DNA of 64,000 nt from Methanolinea sp. (GTDB lineage Archaea; Halobacteriota; Methanomicrobia; Methanomicrobiales; Methanospirillaceae). Position numbers and translations under genes: made by a program. Position 1 is the first letter of the stretch. The number at the start of each line of letters is the position of its first letter. The notes below the pieces were generated by a model. It saw only the letters and a program-made list of their open reading frames with translations. It had not been told where the DNA came from and did not search any database. This document shows, one piece after another, positions 8,389-18,350 of the stretch. The stretch lies in assembly GCA_030055515.1 (NCBI GenBank), contig JASFYI010000004.1:132322-196321 (forward strand). The letters run 5' to 3'.

Positions 8389-9671
8389 TCTCCATTACCA
8401 ATTATTCTCTGGTTTTTTAATCTTATCGAGGGGAGGACGCAGCACCCAACGACCTTCTCTTCAACGGAGAGACCCCCCGTCTCGCGCAGCATCTCAAAGA
8501 CGTTCCCCGCGAGCATGGCCTTCCTCACCGAAAACTCGTGCACCCCGCCGCGGGTGTAGTAGGCGTTCGCGAGTTCCACGGAAAAATCCCCGGTGAGGGG
8601 ATTTGCGGTGTGGCCCCCGACGACGTCGTGCACCCACAGCGCGTCCCGCTCGAGGATGTCCCGGCGGGGACCGTCCACCGTGACGCAGTGGAACCCGACC
8701 GTCACGCCGCCGGGCCCGGACCGGACGGCGCTCCCCGTCGTCGCTGCCCCGAACTGGTACGCGGTCTTCAGGTCGTAGGCGAACGACCGGAGGATCCCCC
8801 CCTCGATGAGCGGGAGCCGCCGTGTCGGGGTCCCCTCCGCGTCCCACAGGCAGCTCCCGAGCCCCCGGGGGTGGAAGGGGTCGTCTGAAAGGGAGAGCGA
8901 CCTGTCGCACACTTCCTCCCCGAGGTGCCCGGCGAGCCGCGACCGCCCGGTGTGGACATTCCTCCCGGAGAGCGCGGGGAGGAATACATTCCCGAGCAGC
9001 TGGCCGAAAGCGTCCGGCGAGAGGACGACATCGTAGTTCCCCGTCGGGATGTCCCTCCCCCCGTGGGAGGTCGCGGCGAGGTATGCCGCCCTCTCGCCGA
9101 CGGAGACGGGGTCAAAGTCCATCTTCCACGACGCCACGTACTCGTACCCCGTCGACTGTTCCCTTATCGCCTCGAGTCCCGCGCTGACGGCACTCTCCCT
9201 CTCCTCGCAGTAGAGCCCCCTGCTGTTCGCGAGAATCGTCTGGTACTGGGATACCTGGGCACTCCCTGAGACGATCTCCACGGGGTATCCCGATGCGCCC
9301 TCCACCATGCCGGCGATCAGCGCGCGCACGCGCCCCGGCTCGGGGACGAGCGACCCGTCGTAGTTGAGGGATCCCTCCCTCGTTTGGAGGGGGCCGGGCA
9401 GCCCGCCCCACTGGAGCGGCGCGGCGAGCGCGGAACTTTTGAGCGCGGCCTCCAGGCATTCCTCCCACCTGTCGGGGTTCCCGGTCGACGAGGCTCCTAT
9501 CCTCCCCCCGGAGATTACCCTGACCGAGAGGACGCGGTGTTCTAAACCCGCGGCACAGGAGATCTCCTCCTTCTTCAGCCTCGCGGAGACGGTCTTCCCC
9601 GTCGAAAGGAAGACCTCGACCTCGTCTGCCCTCTCCTCTCCTGCCTTCAGGATATCCTCAATTATCTCCAC
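8385..9671 (-). CDS. pmbA: TldE/PmbA family metallopeptidase partner
   Basis: Partner subunit of the TldD/TldE peptidase, which degrades unfolded or modified peptides; TldE itself lacks the metal site. The protein of about 428 residues carries the family features: N-terminal VEVFLSTGKTVSARLKKEEI, central sheet region with GNYDVVLSPDAFGQLLGNVF, and C-terminal HDVVGGHTANPLTGDFSVEL. No HExxxH motif is seen, as expected for the E subunit. The open frame extends to 9704, but GTG 9671 (or 9677) matches the family N-terminus better and overlaps the tldD stop by 14 bases. It overlaps the BofA-like gene by ATGA. Confidence 0.88.
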   Translation of the reverse strand: MEIIEDILKAGEERADEVEVFLSTGKTVSARLKKEEISCAAGLEHRVLSVRVISGGRIGASSTGNPDRWEECLEAALKSSALAAPLQWGGLPGPLQTREGSLNYDGSLVPEPGRVRALIAGMVEGASGYPVEIVSGSAQVSQYQTILANSRGLYCEERESAVSAGLEAIREQSTGYEYVASWKMDFDPVSVGERAAYLAATSHGGRDIPTGNYDVVLSPDAFGQLLGNVFLPALSGRNVHTGRSRLAGHLGEEVCDRSLSLSDDPFHPRGLGSCLWDAEGTPTRRLPLIEGGILRSFAYDLKTAYQFGAATTGSAVRSGPGGVTVGFHCVTVDGPRRDILERDALWVHDVVGGHTANPLTGDFSVELANAYYTRGGVHEFSVRKAMLAGNVFEMLRETGGLSVEEKVVGCCVLPSIRLKNQRIIGNGE

Positions 9672-10998
9672 TGCCACCCACCACCGCGTCGCGGAGGAGG
9701 ACATGCGGCGCGCCGTCGCTCACGGGGACCGTCTGCCCCCCTTTCCCGCAGTACCCCGGGTGCATCTTCCGGTCCCTGCCGCAGAGGACGATGTTGTGCA
9801 GGGTGGCGAGGATCTCCCCGGAGAGCGAGACGTCCCGGAGCATCGTGCGGCATTCCCCCCCCTCGACGAGGTACCCGTACTCGGCGTTGAACTGGAAGAC
9901 ACCCCTCCCGGGATCCACCTGTCCGCCCCGCGACCCGCACAGGAGGACGCCCTCCCGGCATTCCCGGAGAATCTCCTCGAGGGTCGCGTCCCCTCCCTCG
10001 ATGTAGGTGTTGCTCATCCTGACCTGCGGGGGTTTCCCGGGCATTGCCCTCGCGTTCCCCGCGTGCCCGAATCCCACCTCGGGGAGCGTCTCCCTGCTGT
10101 GGAGGAACGACTTCAGGATCCCCTTCTCCACGATCGTTGTCCTCTCCACCCTGCTCCCCTCCGCGTCCACCGGTTCGAACCCGAATTCGGGGAGGGTGGG
10201 ATCGTCGACGATCGTCACGGCCTCGCTCCCGATCCTCTCCCCGATCTTCCCGGCGAGGACCGAGCCCCCTTCCTGCACGATGTCGGCCTCGCTCGCGTGC
10301 CCGATCGCCTCGTGGGCAAAGACCCCCGCGAGCTCCGGGTCGAGCACGGCATTCATCACGCCGCCCCGGGGTCTCTTCGCGTCGAGGAGGGCGATTGCCC
10401 TGCGGGCCGCCGAGAGGCCGTCCTCCTGCCGGTGGTACAGGGGGAAGTCCTGGAGGGAATGCCTCCGCTCGTACCCCATCTGCATCTCGCCATTCCGCCC
10501 GGCGACCGCGAGGACGGAGTAGCCTGACCGGACGACGGAATAGGTGTGCTCGTTCCCGCCGGAGTCCTCGAAGTGGACGTTCTCGAACCTCTCGGTGTAC
10601 GTGGCCCTCGTGCTCCTGATCCCGGGGATTCGTGCAGCCTTCTCTATCTCGAGGAGGAGCCTCCCCTTCTCCTCGAGGTCGACGGAGAGCGGGTCGTTTT
10701 TCAATGGCGGAACGGGAACCATCCCGGGGACGGCATCCGCGAGGACAACCGCTTCTTCCGTGAGGTCCGCGAGGGCCGCTGCTTTCCCGAGCAGTTCCTC
10801 GAATTTCTCGCCGCGGGGGCGGACGTAGTGGTCGACGGCGAGGACACCCCACCCCCTCGGCCCGAGGACCCTGACGACGGCCCGGTCGACGAAGCTTGTC
10901 CCGGCAGACTCGATGCGGGAATTCTCGATCTCGACCTGGGTGATGCTCCCGCTCACGTGGCGGATGTCGTAGTACCTTATCCGCGGCGTCTCTCTCAT
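9658..10998 (-). CDS. tldD: TldD family zinc metallopeptidase
   Basis: Catalytic subunit of the TldD/TldE protease. The 446-residue protein has the active-site HEAIGH (HExxxH, residues 229-234) followed by [19 protein letters not shown], and a C-terminal Cys/His-containing segment ([20 protein letters not shown]) that holds the third metal ligand region in this family. All expected features are present and the length is normal. The ATG overlaps the lonB stop by 4 bases, so the gene is translationally coupled to lonB, and its own stop overlaps tldE. The whole set therefore looks like one proteolysis operon. Confidence 0.92.
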   Translation of the reverse strand: MRETPRIRYYDIRHVSGSITQVEIENSRIESAGTSFVDRAVVRVLGPRGWGVLAVDHYVRPRGEKFEELLGKAAALADLTEEAVVLADAVPGMVPVPPLKNDPLSVDLEEKGRLLLEIEKAARIPGIRSTRATYTERFENVHFEDSGGNEHTYSVVRSGYSVLAVAGRNGEMQMGYERRHSLQDFPLYHRQEDGLSAARRAIALLDAKRPRGGVMNAVLDPELAGVFAHEAIGHASEADIVQEGGSVLAGKIGERIGSEAVTIVDDPTLPEFGFEPVDAEGSRVERTTIVEKGILKSFLHSRETLPEVGFGHAGNARAMPGKPPQVRMSNTYIEGGDATLEEILRECREGVLLCGSRGGQVDPGRGVFQFNAEYGYLVEGGECRTMLRDVSLSGEILATLHNIVLCGRDRKMHPGYCGKGGQTVPVSDGAPHVLLRDAVVGGSGDN

Positions 10999-12911
10999 GC
11001 GGGGGTCGTGGGGATTCCCGCGCCCTCGAGGAAACTCCCCGACGGCGCGGTCGCGAGCCTCCGTAGCTTGTTCAGGAACCCCTCGCGGTTCTCGGGGACG
11101 AGCGCGATCTTGAGGACATCGTCGATGTGGTCGACGGGGACTATCGTCACCATCGAGCGGTAGCGCTCCTCGATGAGGACATCGTCGAGGTTTGCCCTCG
11201 GGATGAGGACGGTCTTTATCCCCGCCTTCGCCGCGGCCTCGATCTTGAACGTGACGCCGCCCACGGGGAGGACGTCGCCCCGCACGGAGAGCGAGCCGGT
11301 CATCGCGATGTCCTGCCGGACGGGGATGTTCTCGATGGCACTGATGACGGCCGTGGCAACGCTTATCGAGGCCGAGTCCCCCTCCACGCCGCCGTACGTG
11401 CCGATGAACTGGATGTGGATGTCGATGTTCTTGATGTCCTTGCCCGTGAACTTCTTCAGGATCGCGCTCACGTTCTTTATCGACTCCTGCGCGATCTCCT
11501 TGAGCATGCCCGTCGCGATCACGGTCCCGCTCGCACCCTGCGCGGGCGTGACCTCGGCCATGATCGGGAGGACCGAGCCCGAGTCGCTCCCCATGACCGC
11601 GAGGCCATTGACCCTGCCCACGCGTGTCCCCTCGACGACGGTGAGCTCGTACTCCCTGCTCCGCCGGATGTACTCGTCGGAGACCTGGTCCTCGATGGAC
11701 CGCGCGGTCTTCTTCGCGGCGATCACGTGCTCGGCCGTCGTGAGCTCGGCGCCCTGCTGGCGTGCGAGGTCTCCTGCGACCCTGATGAGACCCCCCATGT
11801 CCCTGAGCTTGAGGGTGAGGTGACCCTTCCTGTTCGACCGGCGGCGGGCTTCCCGTATGACCTCCTCGATCGCGCTCCTGTCAAAGTGGGGGATCTTGCC
11901 GTCCTTCTTGACCTCCTGCGCGATGAAACGGATGAATTTCTCGCGGTTCTCGGGCGTGTCGGGCATTGTCTCGCTCATGTAGATCTCGTACCCGTACCCC
12001 CTGATGCGCGACCGCAGTGCGGGGTGCATCTGCTGGATGGCATCGAGGTTCCCCGCGGCGACCATGATGAACCTGCAGGGGACGGGCTCGGTCCTCACCA
12101 TCGCGCCGCTCGACCGCTCGCTCTGGCCCGTGATGGGGAACTCCCCCTCCTGCAGCGCCGTGAGGAGGTTCTGCTGGGAGTGCATGGAGAGGGTGTTGAT
12201 CTCGTCGATGAAGAGGACGCCCTTGTGTGCCCTGTGGATTGCCCCCGCCTCGACGCGTTCGTGGCTCGGTGTCTCGAGCCCGCCGCTCTGGAACGGGTCG
12301 TGGCGGACGTCGCCGAGGAGAGCACCCGCGTGGGATCCCGTCGCGTCGATGAACGGGGCAGTCGCGGTCGCGTCGTTCGAGACGAGGAGCTTGGGGACCA
12401 TCGCCTCCTCGCGCGGCGTGGCATACCGGAGCGCCATGAACACGAACGCTGCCGCGAGGATACCCATGAGCCACTGGCCCTGGATGAACGCGTAGCCGAG
12501 GATCCCGATGAGGAGGAGCATGAGCAGTGTATTCCGGAACTGGATCTTCTTCTTGGCCTCGGCCTTGTGGGCGGCCACGATCTGCTTCCCGCGACCTGCA
12601 GGGACGGTTCTCACGATGGGGTTGTTCGGGTCGTCGGAGTTGGGGTACACGAGGATGTCCTGCAGTTCCTCCTTCGGGAGGAGTTCTGCCATTGCCTTCG
12701 CGAGCATGGACTTGCCCGTCCCCGGGCTCCCTATCATCATCACGTGGCGCCTCTGGATCGCCGCCTTCCTGATGACCTCGACGGCGTGGTCCTGCCCGAT
12801 GACCTGGTCGATGAGGGACGAGGGGACTTCGACCTTCGACGAATCGGCAACCGTTACTTCGACAGGAGCCTCTTCATCCCGGACCGTGCCTGCAATCGCA
12901 TCGTCTGACAT
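10995..12911 (-). CDS. lonB: Membrane-anchored archaeal Lon protease (LonB)
   Basis: ATP-dependent protease of the cytoplasmic membrane. The 638-residue chain has Walker A GSPGTGKS (61-68), an inserted pair of membrane helices (about 126-160, [14 protein letters not shown]...[11 protein letters not shown]), Walker [10 protein letters not shown], arginine-finger region LRSRIRGYG, and a C-terminal S16 domain with catalytic Ser513 in [10 protein letters not shown] and Lys556 in [10 protein letters not shown]. All catalytic elements are intact. It heads an operon with tldD, tldE and a BofA-like gene. An inverted repeat lies between its TATA-like element and its start, and the prs gene is divergent. 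Confidence 0.96.
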   Translation of the reverse strand: MSDDAIAGTVRDEEAPVEVTVADSSKVEVPSSLIDQVIGQDHAVEVIRKAAIQRRHVMMIGSPGTGKSMLAKAMAELLPKEELQDILVYPNSDDPNNPIVRTVPAGRGKQIVAAHKAEAKKKIQFRNTLLMLLLIGILGYAFIQGQWLMGILAAAFVFMALRYATPREEAMVPKLLVSNDATATAPFIDATGSHAGALLGDVRHDPFQSGGLETPSHERVEAGAIHRAHKGVLFIDEINTLSMHSQQNLLTALQEGEFPITGQSERSSGAMVRTEPVPCRFIMVAAGNLDAIQQMHPALRSRIRGYGYEIYMSETMPDTPENREKFIRFIAQEVKKDGKIPHFDRSAIEEVIREARRRSNRKGHLTLKLRDMGGLIRVAGDLARQQGAELTTAEHVIAAKKTARSIEDQVSDEYIRRSREYELTVVEGTRVGRVNGLAVMGSDSGSVLPIMAEVTPAQGASGTVIATGMLKEIAQESIKNVSAILKKFTGKDIKNIDIHIQFIGTYGGVEGDSASISVATAVISAIENIPVRQDIAMTGSLSVRGDVLPVGGVTFKIEAAAKAGIKTVLIPRANLDDVLIEERYRSMVTIVPVDHIDDVLKIALVPENREGFLNKLRRLATAPSGSFLEGAGIPTTPA

Positions 12912-12927
12912 TAATAGAATTATCCCT

Positions 12928-12947
12928 CATTCCCCGAACAGGGAATG
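12928..12947. promoter_or_regulatory. Inverted repeat in the lonB/prs divergent promoter region
   Basis: CATTCCC-CGAACA-GGGAATG is a perfect 7-base inverted repeat with a 6-base spacer, 17-36 bases before the lonB start. A TATA-like element for lonB (AATAAATTA on the minus strand, about 12951-12960) lies just upstream, so the repeat covers the expected transcription start and would suit a repressor site. For prs, TTTAAGTAC (12970-12978) lies about 25 bases before its ATG, suggesting a nearly leaderless message. Confidence 0.5.
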
Positions 12948-12999
12948 TGATGTAATTTATTCCTGCTCGTTTAAGTACTTTCAGCATGAGGCTGGATAC

Positions 13000-13854
13000 A
13001 TGCTGGTCGTGAGCACGGAGTATTCCCAGGTCCTCGCGGGGAGGATAGCGGGGGCCCTCTCCTGCCCCCTCGGGACCGTCCGGTTCTCCCGGTTCCCGGA
13101 CGGCGAACATTACCTGCGGCTCGGGGAGGTGGACCGGGAGATGGTCGTGGTGGGGAGCATCCCCGATGCAGATGCCCTCGTGGAACTCCTCCTCCTCGTG
13201 GACGCGTGCGAGGGAGCGGAGGTCACCCTCGTGGTTCCGTATTTGGGTTACGCGAGGCAGGACAGGAAATTCCACGAGGGAGAACCCCTCAGCGCGAGGG
13301 CGATCTGCAGGGCACTCTCGTGCGGGGTATCCCGCGTCATCACGGTCCACGTGCACGACCCCTCTGTTCTCTCCCATTTCCGCGTCGCCGCCCACGACGC
13401 GAGCATCGCGGAGGAGATAGGGAATTACATCGCGCAGCTCCCCGCGGGCGACCCCCTCGTCCTCGCCCCCGACGACGGGGCACTGCCGTTCGCGCGGGCA
13501 GTCGCGGGGACCCGCGACTGGGACGTCGACCACCTCGAGAAGACCCGGATATCAGGGGAGGAAGTCCGGATCGAACCGCGGACGCTGGATGCGGACGGGA
13601 GGGACGTGGTCATCGTGGACGATATCATCTCCACGGGCGGGACGCTCATCACCGCTGCAAGGATGCTCCGCGAGCAGGGCGCGGCGAGGGTGTACTCTGC
13701 CTGCGTCCACGGCGTCCTCGCGGAGGGGGCGTACTCACGCCTCGTGGCCGGCGGATTTGCAGAAGTGGCCTGCAGCGACACCCTCGAGCGGGCCTGCAGC
13801 AGGTACTCCGCGGGCCGCGCGGTCGCGGAGACGATACTCGGATGCTCGAGGTAG
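13000..13854 (+). CDS. prs: Ribose-phosphate pyrophosphokinase
   Basis: Makes PRPP from ribose 5-phosphate and ATP for nucleotide, histidine and tryptophan synthesis. The 284-residue product shows the PRPP synthase pattern: FPDGEHYLRL near the N-terminus, PYLGYARQDRKFHEGEP (flexible loop with the catalytic RQDRK), HVHDPSVLSHF, and the PRPP-binding loop VVIVDDIISTGGT. Length fits archaeal class enzymes. ATG 13000 lies about 25 bases after a TATA-like element; the open frame extends upstream but runs through the lonB promoter. Its stop lies inside the start of rtcA (13-base overlap), so the two are translationally coupled. Confidence 0.93.
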   Translation: MLVVSTEYSQVLAGRIAGALSCPLGTVRFSRFPDGEHYLRLGEVDREMVVVGSIPDADALVELLLLVDACEGAEVTLVVPYLGYARQDRKFHEGEPLSARAICRALSCGVSRVITVHVHDPSVLSHFRVAAHDASIAEEIGNYIAQLPAGDPLVLAPDDGALPFARAVAGTRDWDVDHLEKTRISGEEVRIEPRTLDADGRDVVIVDDIISTGGTLITAARMLREQGAARVYSACVHGVLAEGAYSRLVAGGFAEVACSDTLERACSRYSAGRAVAETILGCSR

Positions 13855-14843
13855 ACGGGTCCACGCTGGAAGGGGGCGGCCAGATCGTCAGGACGGCGGT
13901 CGCGCTCTCGGCGATCACGGGCAAACCCTGCCGCATCGTGAAAATCCGGGCGGGGAGGAGGGAACCGGGCCTCGGCCACCAGCACATCGCCGCCGTCAGG
14001 GCGGTCGCGGACCTGTGCGACGCGGAGGTATCGGGCTGCCGTGCCGGGAGCGGCGAGATGACCTTCATCCCCGGCCCCCTCGCCGAGAGGAGCGTGAGGG
14101 TGGACGTCGGGACTGCGGGGAGCATCCCGCTCGTCCTGCAGGCATGGCTCCCCGTCGCACTCGCCGCGGGGGGAGAGATCACGGTCCTCGGGGGGACGGA
14201 GGTCCAGAGGAGCCCGACCATCGACTACACGGCCCGCGTCCTCGTTCCCTTCCTGCGGGAGCACGGCGCCGACATCTCCCTCGAGATCCGGCAGAGGGGC
14301 TATTACCCCCGGGGAGGGGGGGAGGTCTCCGTGCGCGTCCGCCCGTCCCGGATTGCGCCGCTCGATCCCACCCGCTCCCGGCAGGCAGAACCCCGGGGGA
14401 TCGTCTCGTGCAGCGCGGGGCTCCCGGACCACGTGACAGAGAGGCAGGCCGCCGCGGCATCGCGCGTTCTCCACGAGGCAACGAAGTTGGAGTTCCCCGT
14501 GGAGAGGGATGTCCGTCCCGGGCCGGGGACAGGGAGTTCCGTGACGGCGTGGATGGGCTGGAAGGGGGGGACCGCGCTCGGGAAGCCGGGGTACCGCGCG
14601 GAGCGGGTCGGCAGCGACGCGGCATCGGCCCTCCTCGCGGAACTCGGTGCCGGCGGCCTCGTCGACAAGTACCTCGCCGACCAGCTGCTGGTCTACTGTG
14701 CACTGGCAGGGGGATCCTTTACCACCCACGCGTGCACCCTCCACGCGAGGACGGTGTGCTGGGTGCTGGGACTCTTTGGGTTCCGCGTGCGCGTCACGGA
14801 AGGAGAGACGGTGACCTTTGCGGCAGAGAAGCAGAGTCCTTGA
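13842..14843 (+). CDS. rtcA: RNA 3'-terminal phosphate cyclase
   Basis: Converts RNA 3'-phosphate ends to 2',3'-cyclic phosphate through an adenylated enzyme. The 333-residue protein begins with the family signature GSTLEGGGQIVRTAVALSAI, has the central RGYYPRGGGEV motif, and ends with GGSFTTHACTLHARTV, in which His301 is the probable adenylation site by analogy with archaeal members. No break is seen. It overlaps prs upstream (13 bases) and nob1 downstream (26 bases), a tight arrangement linking nucleotide supply with RNA-end processing. Confidence 0.93.
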   Translation: MLEVDGSTLEGGGQIVRTAVALSAITGKPCRIVKIRAGRREPGLGHQHIAAVRAVADLCDAEVSGCRAGSGEMTFIPGPLAERSVRVDVGTAGSIPLVLQAWLPVALAAGGEITVLGGTEVQRSPTIDYTARVLVPFLREHGADISLEIRQRGYYPRGGGEVSVRVRPSRIAPLDPTRSRQAEPRGIVSCSAGLPDHVTERQAAAASRVLHEATKLEFPVERDVRPGPGTGSSVTAWMGWKGGTALGKPGYRAERVGSDAASALLAELGAGGLVDKYLADQLLVYCALAGGSFTTHACTLHARTVCWVLGLFGFRVRVTEGETVTFAAEKQSP

Positions 14844-15282
14844 CGCGACAGCATTCTTCCTCGATATCCCGCTCGAGGGCGAACTCCTCACGACGCCCGG
14901 AGTGGTCGGGGAGGTCGTCGACCTAGAGTCCAAGTGCCGGCTCGAGGTCCTCCTCGCCGCGGGCCTCGCGGTCAGGACCCCTGCCGCGGCCTCACTTAAA
15001 TCAGTGGAAGTTGCAGCGGTCGAGACCGGGGATGATCCCGTTCTCTCCGCCGCGGACCGCGAGGTGCTCGCGCTCGCGCTCGAGACGGGATCGGAGATAG
15101 TGACGGACGACTTCGCAGTGCAGAACGTCGCGGCGCACCTCGGAATCCCCGTCGTCCCCATCCAGCAGAGGAGAGCGAGGAAGCGGAAGTGGAAGTTCCG
15201 GTGCCCGGCCTGCGGGAAGGCGGCCGACGGGCCCGGTGACTGCCCGGTCTGCGGATCTCTCCTGAAAAGAACACTTAAGTGA
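14818..15282 (+). CDS. nob1: Nob1 endonuclease (PIN domain plus zinc ribbon), 16S rRNA 3'-end maturation
   Basis: Archaeal Nob1 cleaves the 3' end of pre-16S rRNA. The 154-residue protein has a PIN nuclease domain (VLDATAFFLD at residues 7-16 with the first acidic residue, a middle ADREVLALALE, then EIVTDDFAVQNVA) and a C-terminal zinc ribbon with CPAC and CPVC. The start is TTG 14818, preceded by a GGAGAG-type site; no ATG or GTG fits better, since the conserved VLDATAFF begins six codons later. It overlaps the end of rtcA by 26 bases. Confidence 0.9.
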   Translation: MRQRSRVLDATAFFLDIPLEGELLTTPGVVGEVVDLESKCRLEVLLAAGLAVRTPAAASLKSVEVAAVETGDDPVLSAADREVLALALETGSEIVTDDFAVQNVAAHLGIPVVPIQQRRARKRKWKFRCPACGKAADGPGDCPVCGSLLKRTLK

Positions 15283-15303
15283 GGCGGTGCATATCCTTTT
15301 CCC

Positions 15304-15927
15304 ATGTCGTCTCTCGACGAGCTGATAGAGAAGGCGAGATCTCTCCTCTCGGAGGGCCATAGTCCGGGCCAGATCGCAGACGAGCTCTCACTCTCCATGG
15401 AGACTGTCACGTGGCTCCTGACCCAACAGAAGGGCGTGGCTGTCCCCAAGGATGTCCACATCGACTGGACGAGCGTGAGCGGCCGGGGACCACTCCTCGA
15501 CGGCCTCGCGATGATGCTGCTGCGCCAGTACTACGTCTCGCTCGAGGAAGAAACGGCGAGGGAAGAGGGCCGTTCCGATCGTTACCCCACGCTCGTCGTG
15601 GGGATCGCGGTCTCCGGCATCCCCCTCGCGACACTGATCGCGGTCGAGGAGGACATCAAGCTCGCAATCTACCATCCCGCGAAGCACAGCACGAGGGACC
15701 CGCCCGTCGGTTCGATCAGCGGGAACTTCGCCTCGGTGAGCGGGGAGCGGTGCCTCATCGTGGATGACGTGATCACCTCGGGGAACACGATGCAGGACGT
15801 CGTGAAGTACCTGCGGAAGCACGGCGCAACCCCTGTCGCGATCTGCGTGATCTTCGACAAGCGCGGTCTCCGCGAGGTGGATGGCGTTCCCGTCTATTCT
15901 CTCTTCAAGATCTCCCGGATCGACTGA
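15304..15927 (+). CDS. gfcR: HTH-PRTase transcriptional regulator (GfcR family)
   Basis: Product of 207 residues: an N-terminal helix-turn-helix (about residues 5-45, [21 protein letters not shown]) fused to a type I phosphoribosyltransferase-like domain (about 80-205) with PRPP loop [13 protein letters not shown]. This is the archaeal family once annotated as PyrE-like; a Haloferax member, GfcR, regulates sugar metabolism genes. It is predicted to bind DNA in response to a phosphoribosyl ligand rather than to make OMP. It follows prs-rtcA-nob1 with a 21-base gap, so it may be co-transcribed with the PRPP synthase gene. Confidence 0.85.
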   Translation: MSSLDELIEKARSLLSEGHSPGQIADELSLSMETVTWLLTQQKGVAVPKDVHIDWTSVSGRGPLLDGLAMMLLRQYYVSLEEETAREEGRSDRYPTLVVGIAVSGIPLATLIAVEEDIKLAIYHPAKHSTRDPPVGSISGNFASVSGERCLIVDDVITSGNTMQDVVKYLRKHGATPVAICVIFDKRGLREVDGVPVYSLFKISRID

Positions 15928-15962
15928 TACCATCCATTTTTCCGCGCGGTGGAATGGATTAA

Positions 15963-15970
15963 TTTATATA
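15963..15970 (+). promoter_or_regulatory. TATA box of the thermosome gene
   Basis: TTTATATA sits in an AT-rich gap 41-48 bases before the thermosome ATG, giving a leader of about 20 bases that contains the GGAGG ribosome site. Confidence 0.65.
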
Positions 15971-16010
15971 GAAGTTTAATTCCATCTTTTACAGCATTGG
16001 AGGAACTGCT

Positions 16011-17618
16011 ATGCTTGGAGGACAACCGATCATCATCCTCAAGGAGAACGTGGAGCGCAACAGGGGTCTTGAAGCCCAGCGCTCGAACATCGCGGCAGCC
16101 AAGGCGATCGCGAGCGCTGTCCGCACGACGCTCGGACCCCGGGGAATGGACAAGATGCTCATCGACCCGACCGGTGACGTGACGATCACCAACGACGGGG
16201 CGACGATCCTCGAGGAGATCTCCGTCGTCCACCCCGGCGCGAAGATGGTCATCGAGGTCGCGAAGGCACAGGACGACGAGGTCGGGGACGGGACGACGAC
16301 GGCCGTCGTCATGGTCGGCTCGCTGATGGAGAAGGCCGAGACCATGATCGAGAAGAAGATCCACCCGGCCGTCATCGCGGAGGGTTACCGGCTCGGGATG
16401 AAGAAGGCGCTCGAGATCGTCGAGGACCTCTCGATCAAGATCGACCCGTTCGACAGGGAGATGCTCATCAAGATCGCGGACACCGCGATGACCGGCAAGG
16501 CGATCGAGTCCGTGAAGGACAAGCTGAACGGGATCGCGGTCGATGCCGTCATGGCAATCGCGGAGAGGGACGGGGACAGGGTCATCGCCGACGAGGATAA
16601 CGTCCTCATCAAGAAGCAGGCCGGGGACAGGATGGACGACGCCGAGCTCGTGAGGGGGGTCGTCATCGACAAGAAACGCGTGAGCGAAGAGATGCCCCGG
16701 AAGGTGAAGGACGCCCGCGTCGCCCTCATCTCGAGCCCCCTCGAAATAAAGAAGACGCAGGTCAAGGCGAAGATAAAGATCAAGTCGAGTGACATGGTGA
16801 GCGCGTTCTCCGCGCAGGAGCGCGAGACCCTCAAGAAATACGCGGACACTATCATCGCGAGCGGCGCAAACGTCGTCCTCTGCCAGAAGGGGATCGCGGA
16901 TGCCGTGGCCTTCTACCTCGCGAAGGGCGGTGTCCTCGCCGTGGAGGACGTCCCGGAGAAGGACATGAAATTTGCCGCGCGTGCCCTCAATGCCCAGATC
17001 GTCACGAAGCCCGAGGAGCTCTCGCCCGAGGTCCTCGGCCGCGCGGAGCTGGTCGAGGAACTCGAGGAGAGCGAGTTCATCAAGATCTCCGGCTGCCACA
17101 ACCCCAAGACCGTCACCATCCTCCTCCGCGGGTCGACCCAGTACCTGCTCGACGAGCTCGAGCGGGCTGTCATCGACGGGACGAGGGTCGTCATGGACGC
17201 CATGGAGGACGGCAAGCTCGTCGTGGGCGGCGCCGCGGTCGAGACCGAGATCATGATGAAGGTCAGGGACTACGCGGCGAGCGTCGGGGGGAGGGCCCAG
17301 ATCGCGATCGAGGCCTTCGCGGACGCGTTCGAAGTCATCCCCGTCACCCTCGCCGAGAACTCGGGATTCAACACGGTCGACAAGGTGGTCGAGCTCAAGA
17401 ATGCCCACGCGAGGGGAGAGAAGTACGCCGGGCTGAACGTCTACACCGGCCAGGTCGTCGACATGCTGAAGGAAGGTGTCCTCGAGCCACAGCGTTCCAA
17501 GAGGCAGGCAATCCAGAGTGCGACAGAAGCGGCAATCCTCCTCCTCCGGGTCGATGACATGATGATCACCCGGGAGGAGAAGAAAGAGGAGAAGGAATCA
17601 GAGAAGTCCGCAGAATAA
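16011..17618 (+). CDS. ths: Thermosome subunit (group II chaperonin)
   Basis: Subunit of the archaeal cytosolic chaperonin. The 535-residue protein has the standard hallmarks: N-terminal [34 protein letters not shown]-site [10 protein letters not shown], apical domain with NVVLCQKGI, the C-terminal equatorial part with [14 protein letters not shown], and a charged tail [12 protein letters not shown]. There are no truncations. ATG 16011 follows a GGAGG ribosome site with good spacing, and the gene has its own TATA box, so it is monocistronic. A T7 run follows the gene at 17647-17653. Confidence 0.97.
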   Translation: MLGGQPIIILKENVERNRGLEAQRSNIAAAKAIASAVRTTLGPRGMDKMLIDPTGDVTITNDGATILEEISVVHPGAKMVIEVAKAQDDEVGDGTTTAVVMVGSLMEKAETMIEKKIHPAVIAEGYRLGMKKALEIVEDLSIKIDPFDREMLIKIADTAMTGKAIESVKDKLNGIAVDAVMAIAERDGDRVIADEDNVLIKKQAGDRMDDAELVRGVVIDKKRVSEEMPRKVKDARVALISSPLEIKKTQVKAKIKIKSSDMVSAFSAQERETLKKYADTIIASGANVVLCQKGIADAVAFYLAKGGVLAVEDVPEKDMKFAARALNAQIVTKPEELSPEVLGRAELVEELEESEFIKISGCHNPKTVTILLRGSTQYLLDELERAVIDGTRVVMDAMEDGKLVVGGAAVETEIMMKVRDYAASVGGRAQIAIEAFADAFEVIPVTLAENSGFNTVDKVVELKNAHARGEKYAGLNVYTGQVVDMLKEGVLEPQRSKRQAIQSATEAAILLLRVDDMMITREEKKEEKESEKSAE

Positions 17619-17646
17619 ATACATACGGGCATTGACCCGCCATAAC

Positions 17647-17653
17647 TTTTTTT
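17647..17653 (+). terminator. Poly-T terminator after the thermosome gene
   Basis: A run of seven T about 30 bases after the stop codon; archaeal termination commonly uses such runs without a hairpin. Confidence 0.5.
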
Positions 17654-17708
17654 AGGGGGAAGGACGTCCCCCAATCATCCCGGTGCCTGCAGCACCGCCA
17701 CTTTTTGA

Positions 17709-18281
17709 TCACCGCGTGGAACCATTCCCGGCGAGGGATTTGCCGGGCGCGATTCCGAGGATCCTCGCACACCTGAAGCAGAGCCCTGGTCCCTTAAGGT
17801 CGGTGTCCCCTATCCAGTTCGAGAAGTACATCGCGCACGCGGGATGCTCGCAGTGGGGGAGTCCCATCGCGTGCCCGAGTTCGTGGACCGCCTCGGTGAG
17901 GAGACGCCGCCGGAAGAGTCCTTCCCTGTCGTGCATTCCGTAAAATTCCGGGTCGAGGCGGAACGTGGAAACGAGTGCATTCTGCCGGCACGCGATTCCG
18001 AACACGAAGTTCAATCCCGGGGAATAGAGGTCTGCCGAGGTGATCCCGAGGGGGAGGACGTCGCTCCCGCGGGGGATACACGCGATCTCCGCGAGGATCC
18101 CGTCCGCGAGGTACTGTCTCCTCTCCACGCTGTAGTACCGGGCCGGGAGCGGGAGCGGGGAGAGGACGGAAACACCCGTGGGAAACACGGTGGGGAGGCC
18201 GGCGCGGAGCCAGCCAAGGTGGGTTGGATCGACGTCTCCCACCGCGACGAGACCGATCTCGGGGAGACCTGCACTGGACAT
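17709..18281 (-). CDS. amzA: Archaemetzincin zinc protease
   Basis: Small metalloprotease of 190 residues. The signature HExxHxxGxxHCx4CxMx17Cx2C is complete: HELGHAMGLPH (His133, Glu134, His137, His143), Cys144, Cys149, Met151 and the later CFRC pair. The two extra cysteine pairs that bind a structural zinc are therefore present. Its substrate is unknown in archaea. The start ATG 18281 is 70 bases after the end of the flavodoxin/ferredoxin gene on the same strand. Its 3' end is convergent with the thermosome gene. Confidence 0.93.
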   Translation of the reverse strand: MSSAGLPEIGLVAVGDVDPTHLGWLRAGLPTVFPTGVSVLSPLPLPARYYSVERRQYLADGILAEIACIPRGSDVLPLGITSADLYSPGLNFVFGIACRQNALVSTFRLDPEFYGMHDREGLFRRRLLTEAVHELGHAMGLPHCEHPACAMYFSNWIGDTDLKGPGLCFRCARILGIAPGKSLAGNGSTR

Positions 18282-18350
18282 GGACGACGGAGATTCTCCA
18301 TTTCTTCGCGGGGGTCACGACGGGCGTGGCGCGAAGATGAAGACCAACCC

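Noticed and set aside
15304..15927. Annotation of this gene as orotate phosphoribosyltransferase (pyrE)
   Set aside because: The N-terminal helix-turn-helix and the family pattern fit the GfcR-type regulator better than the enzyme.
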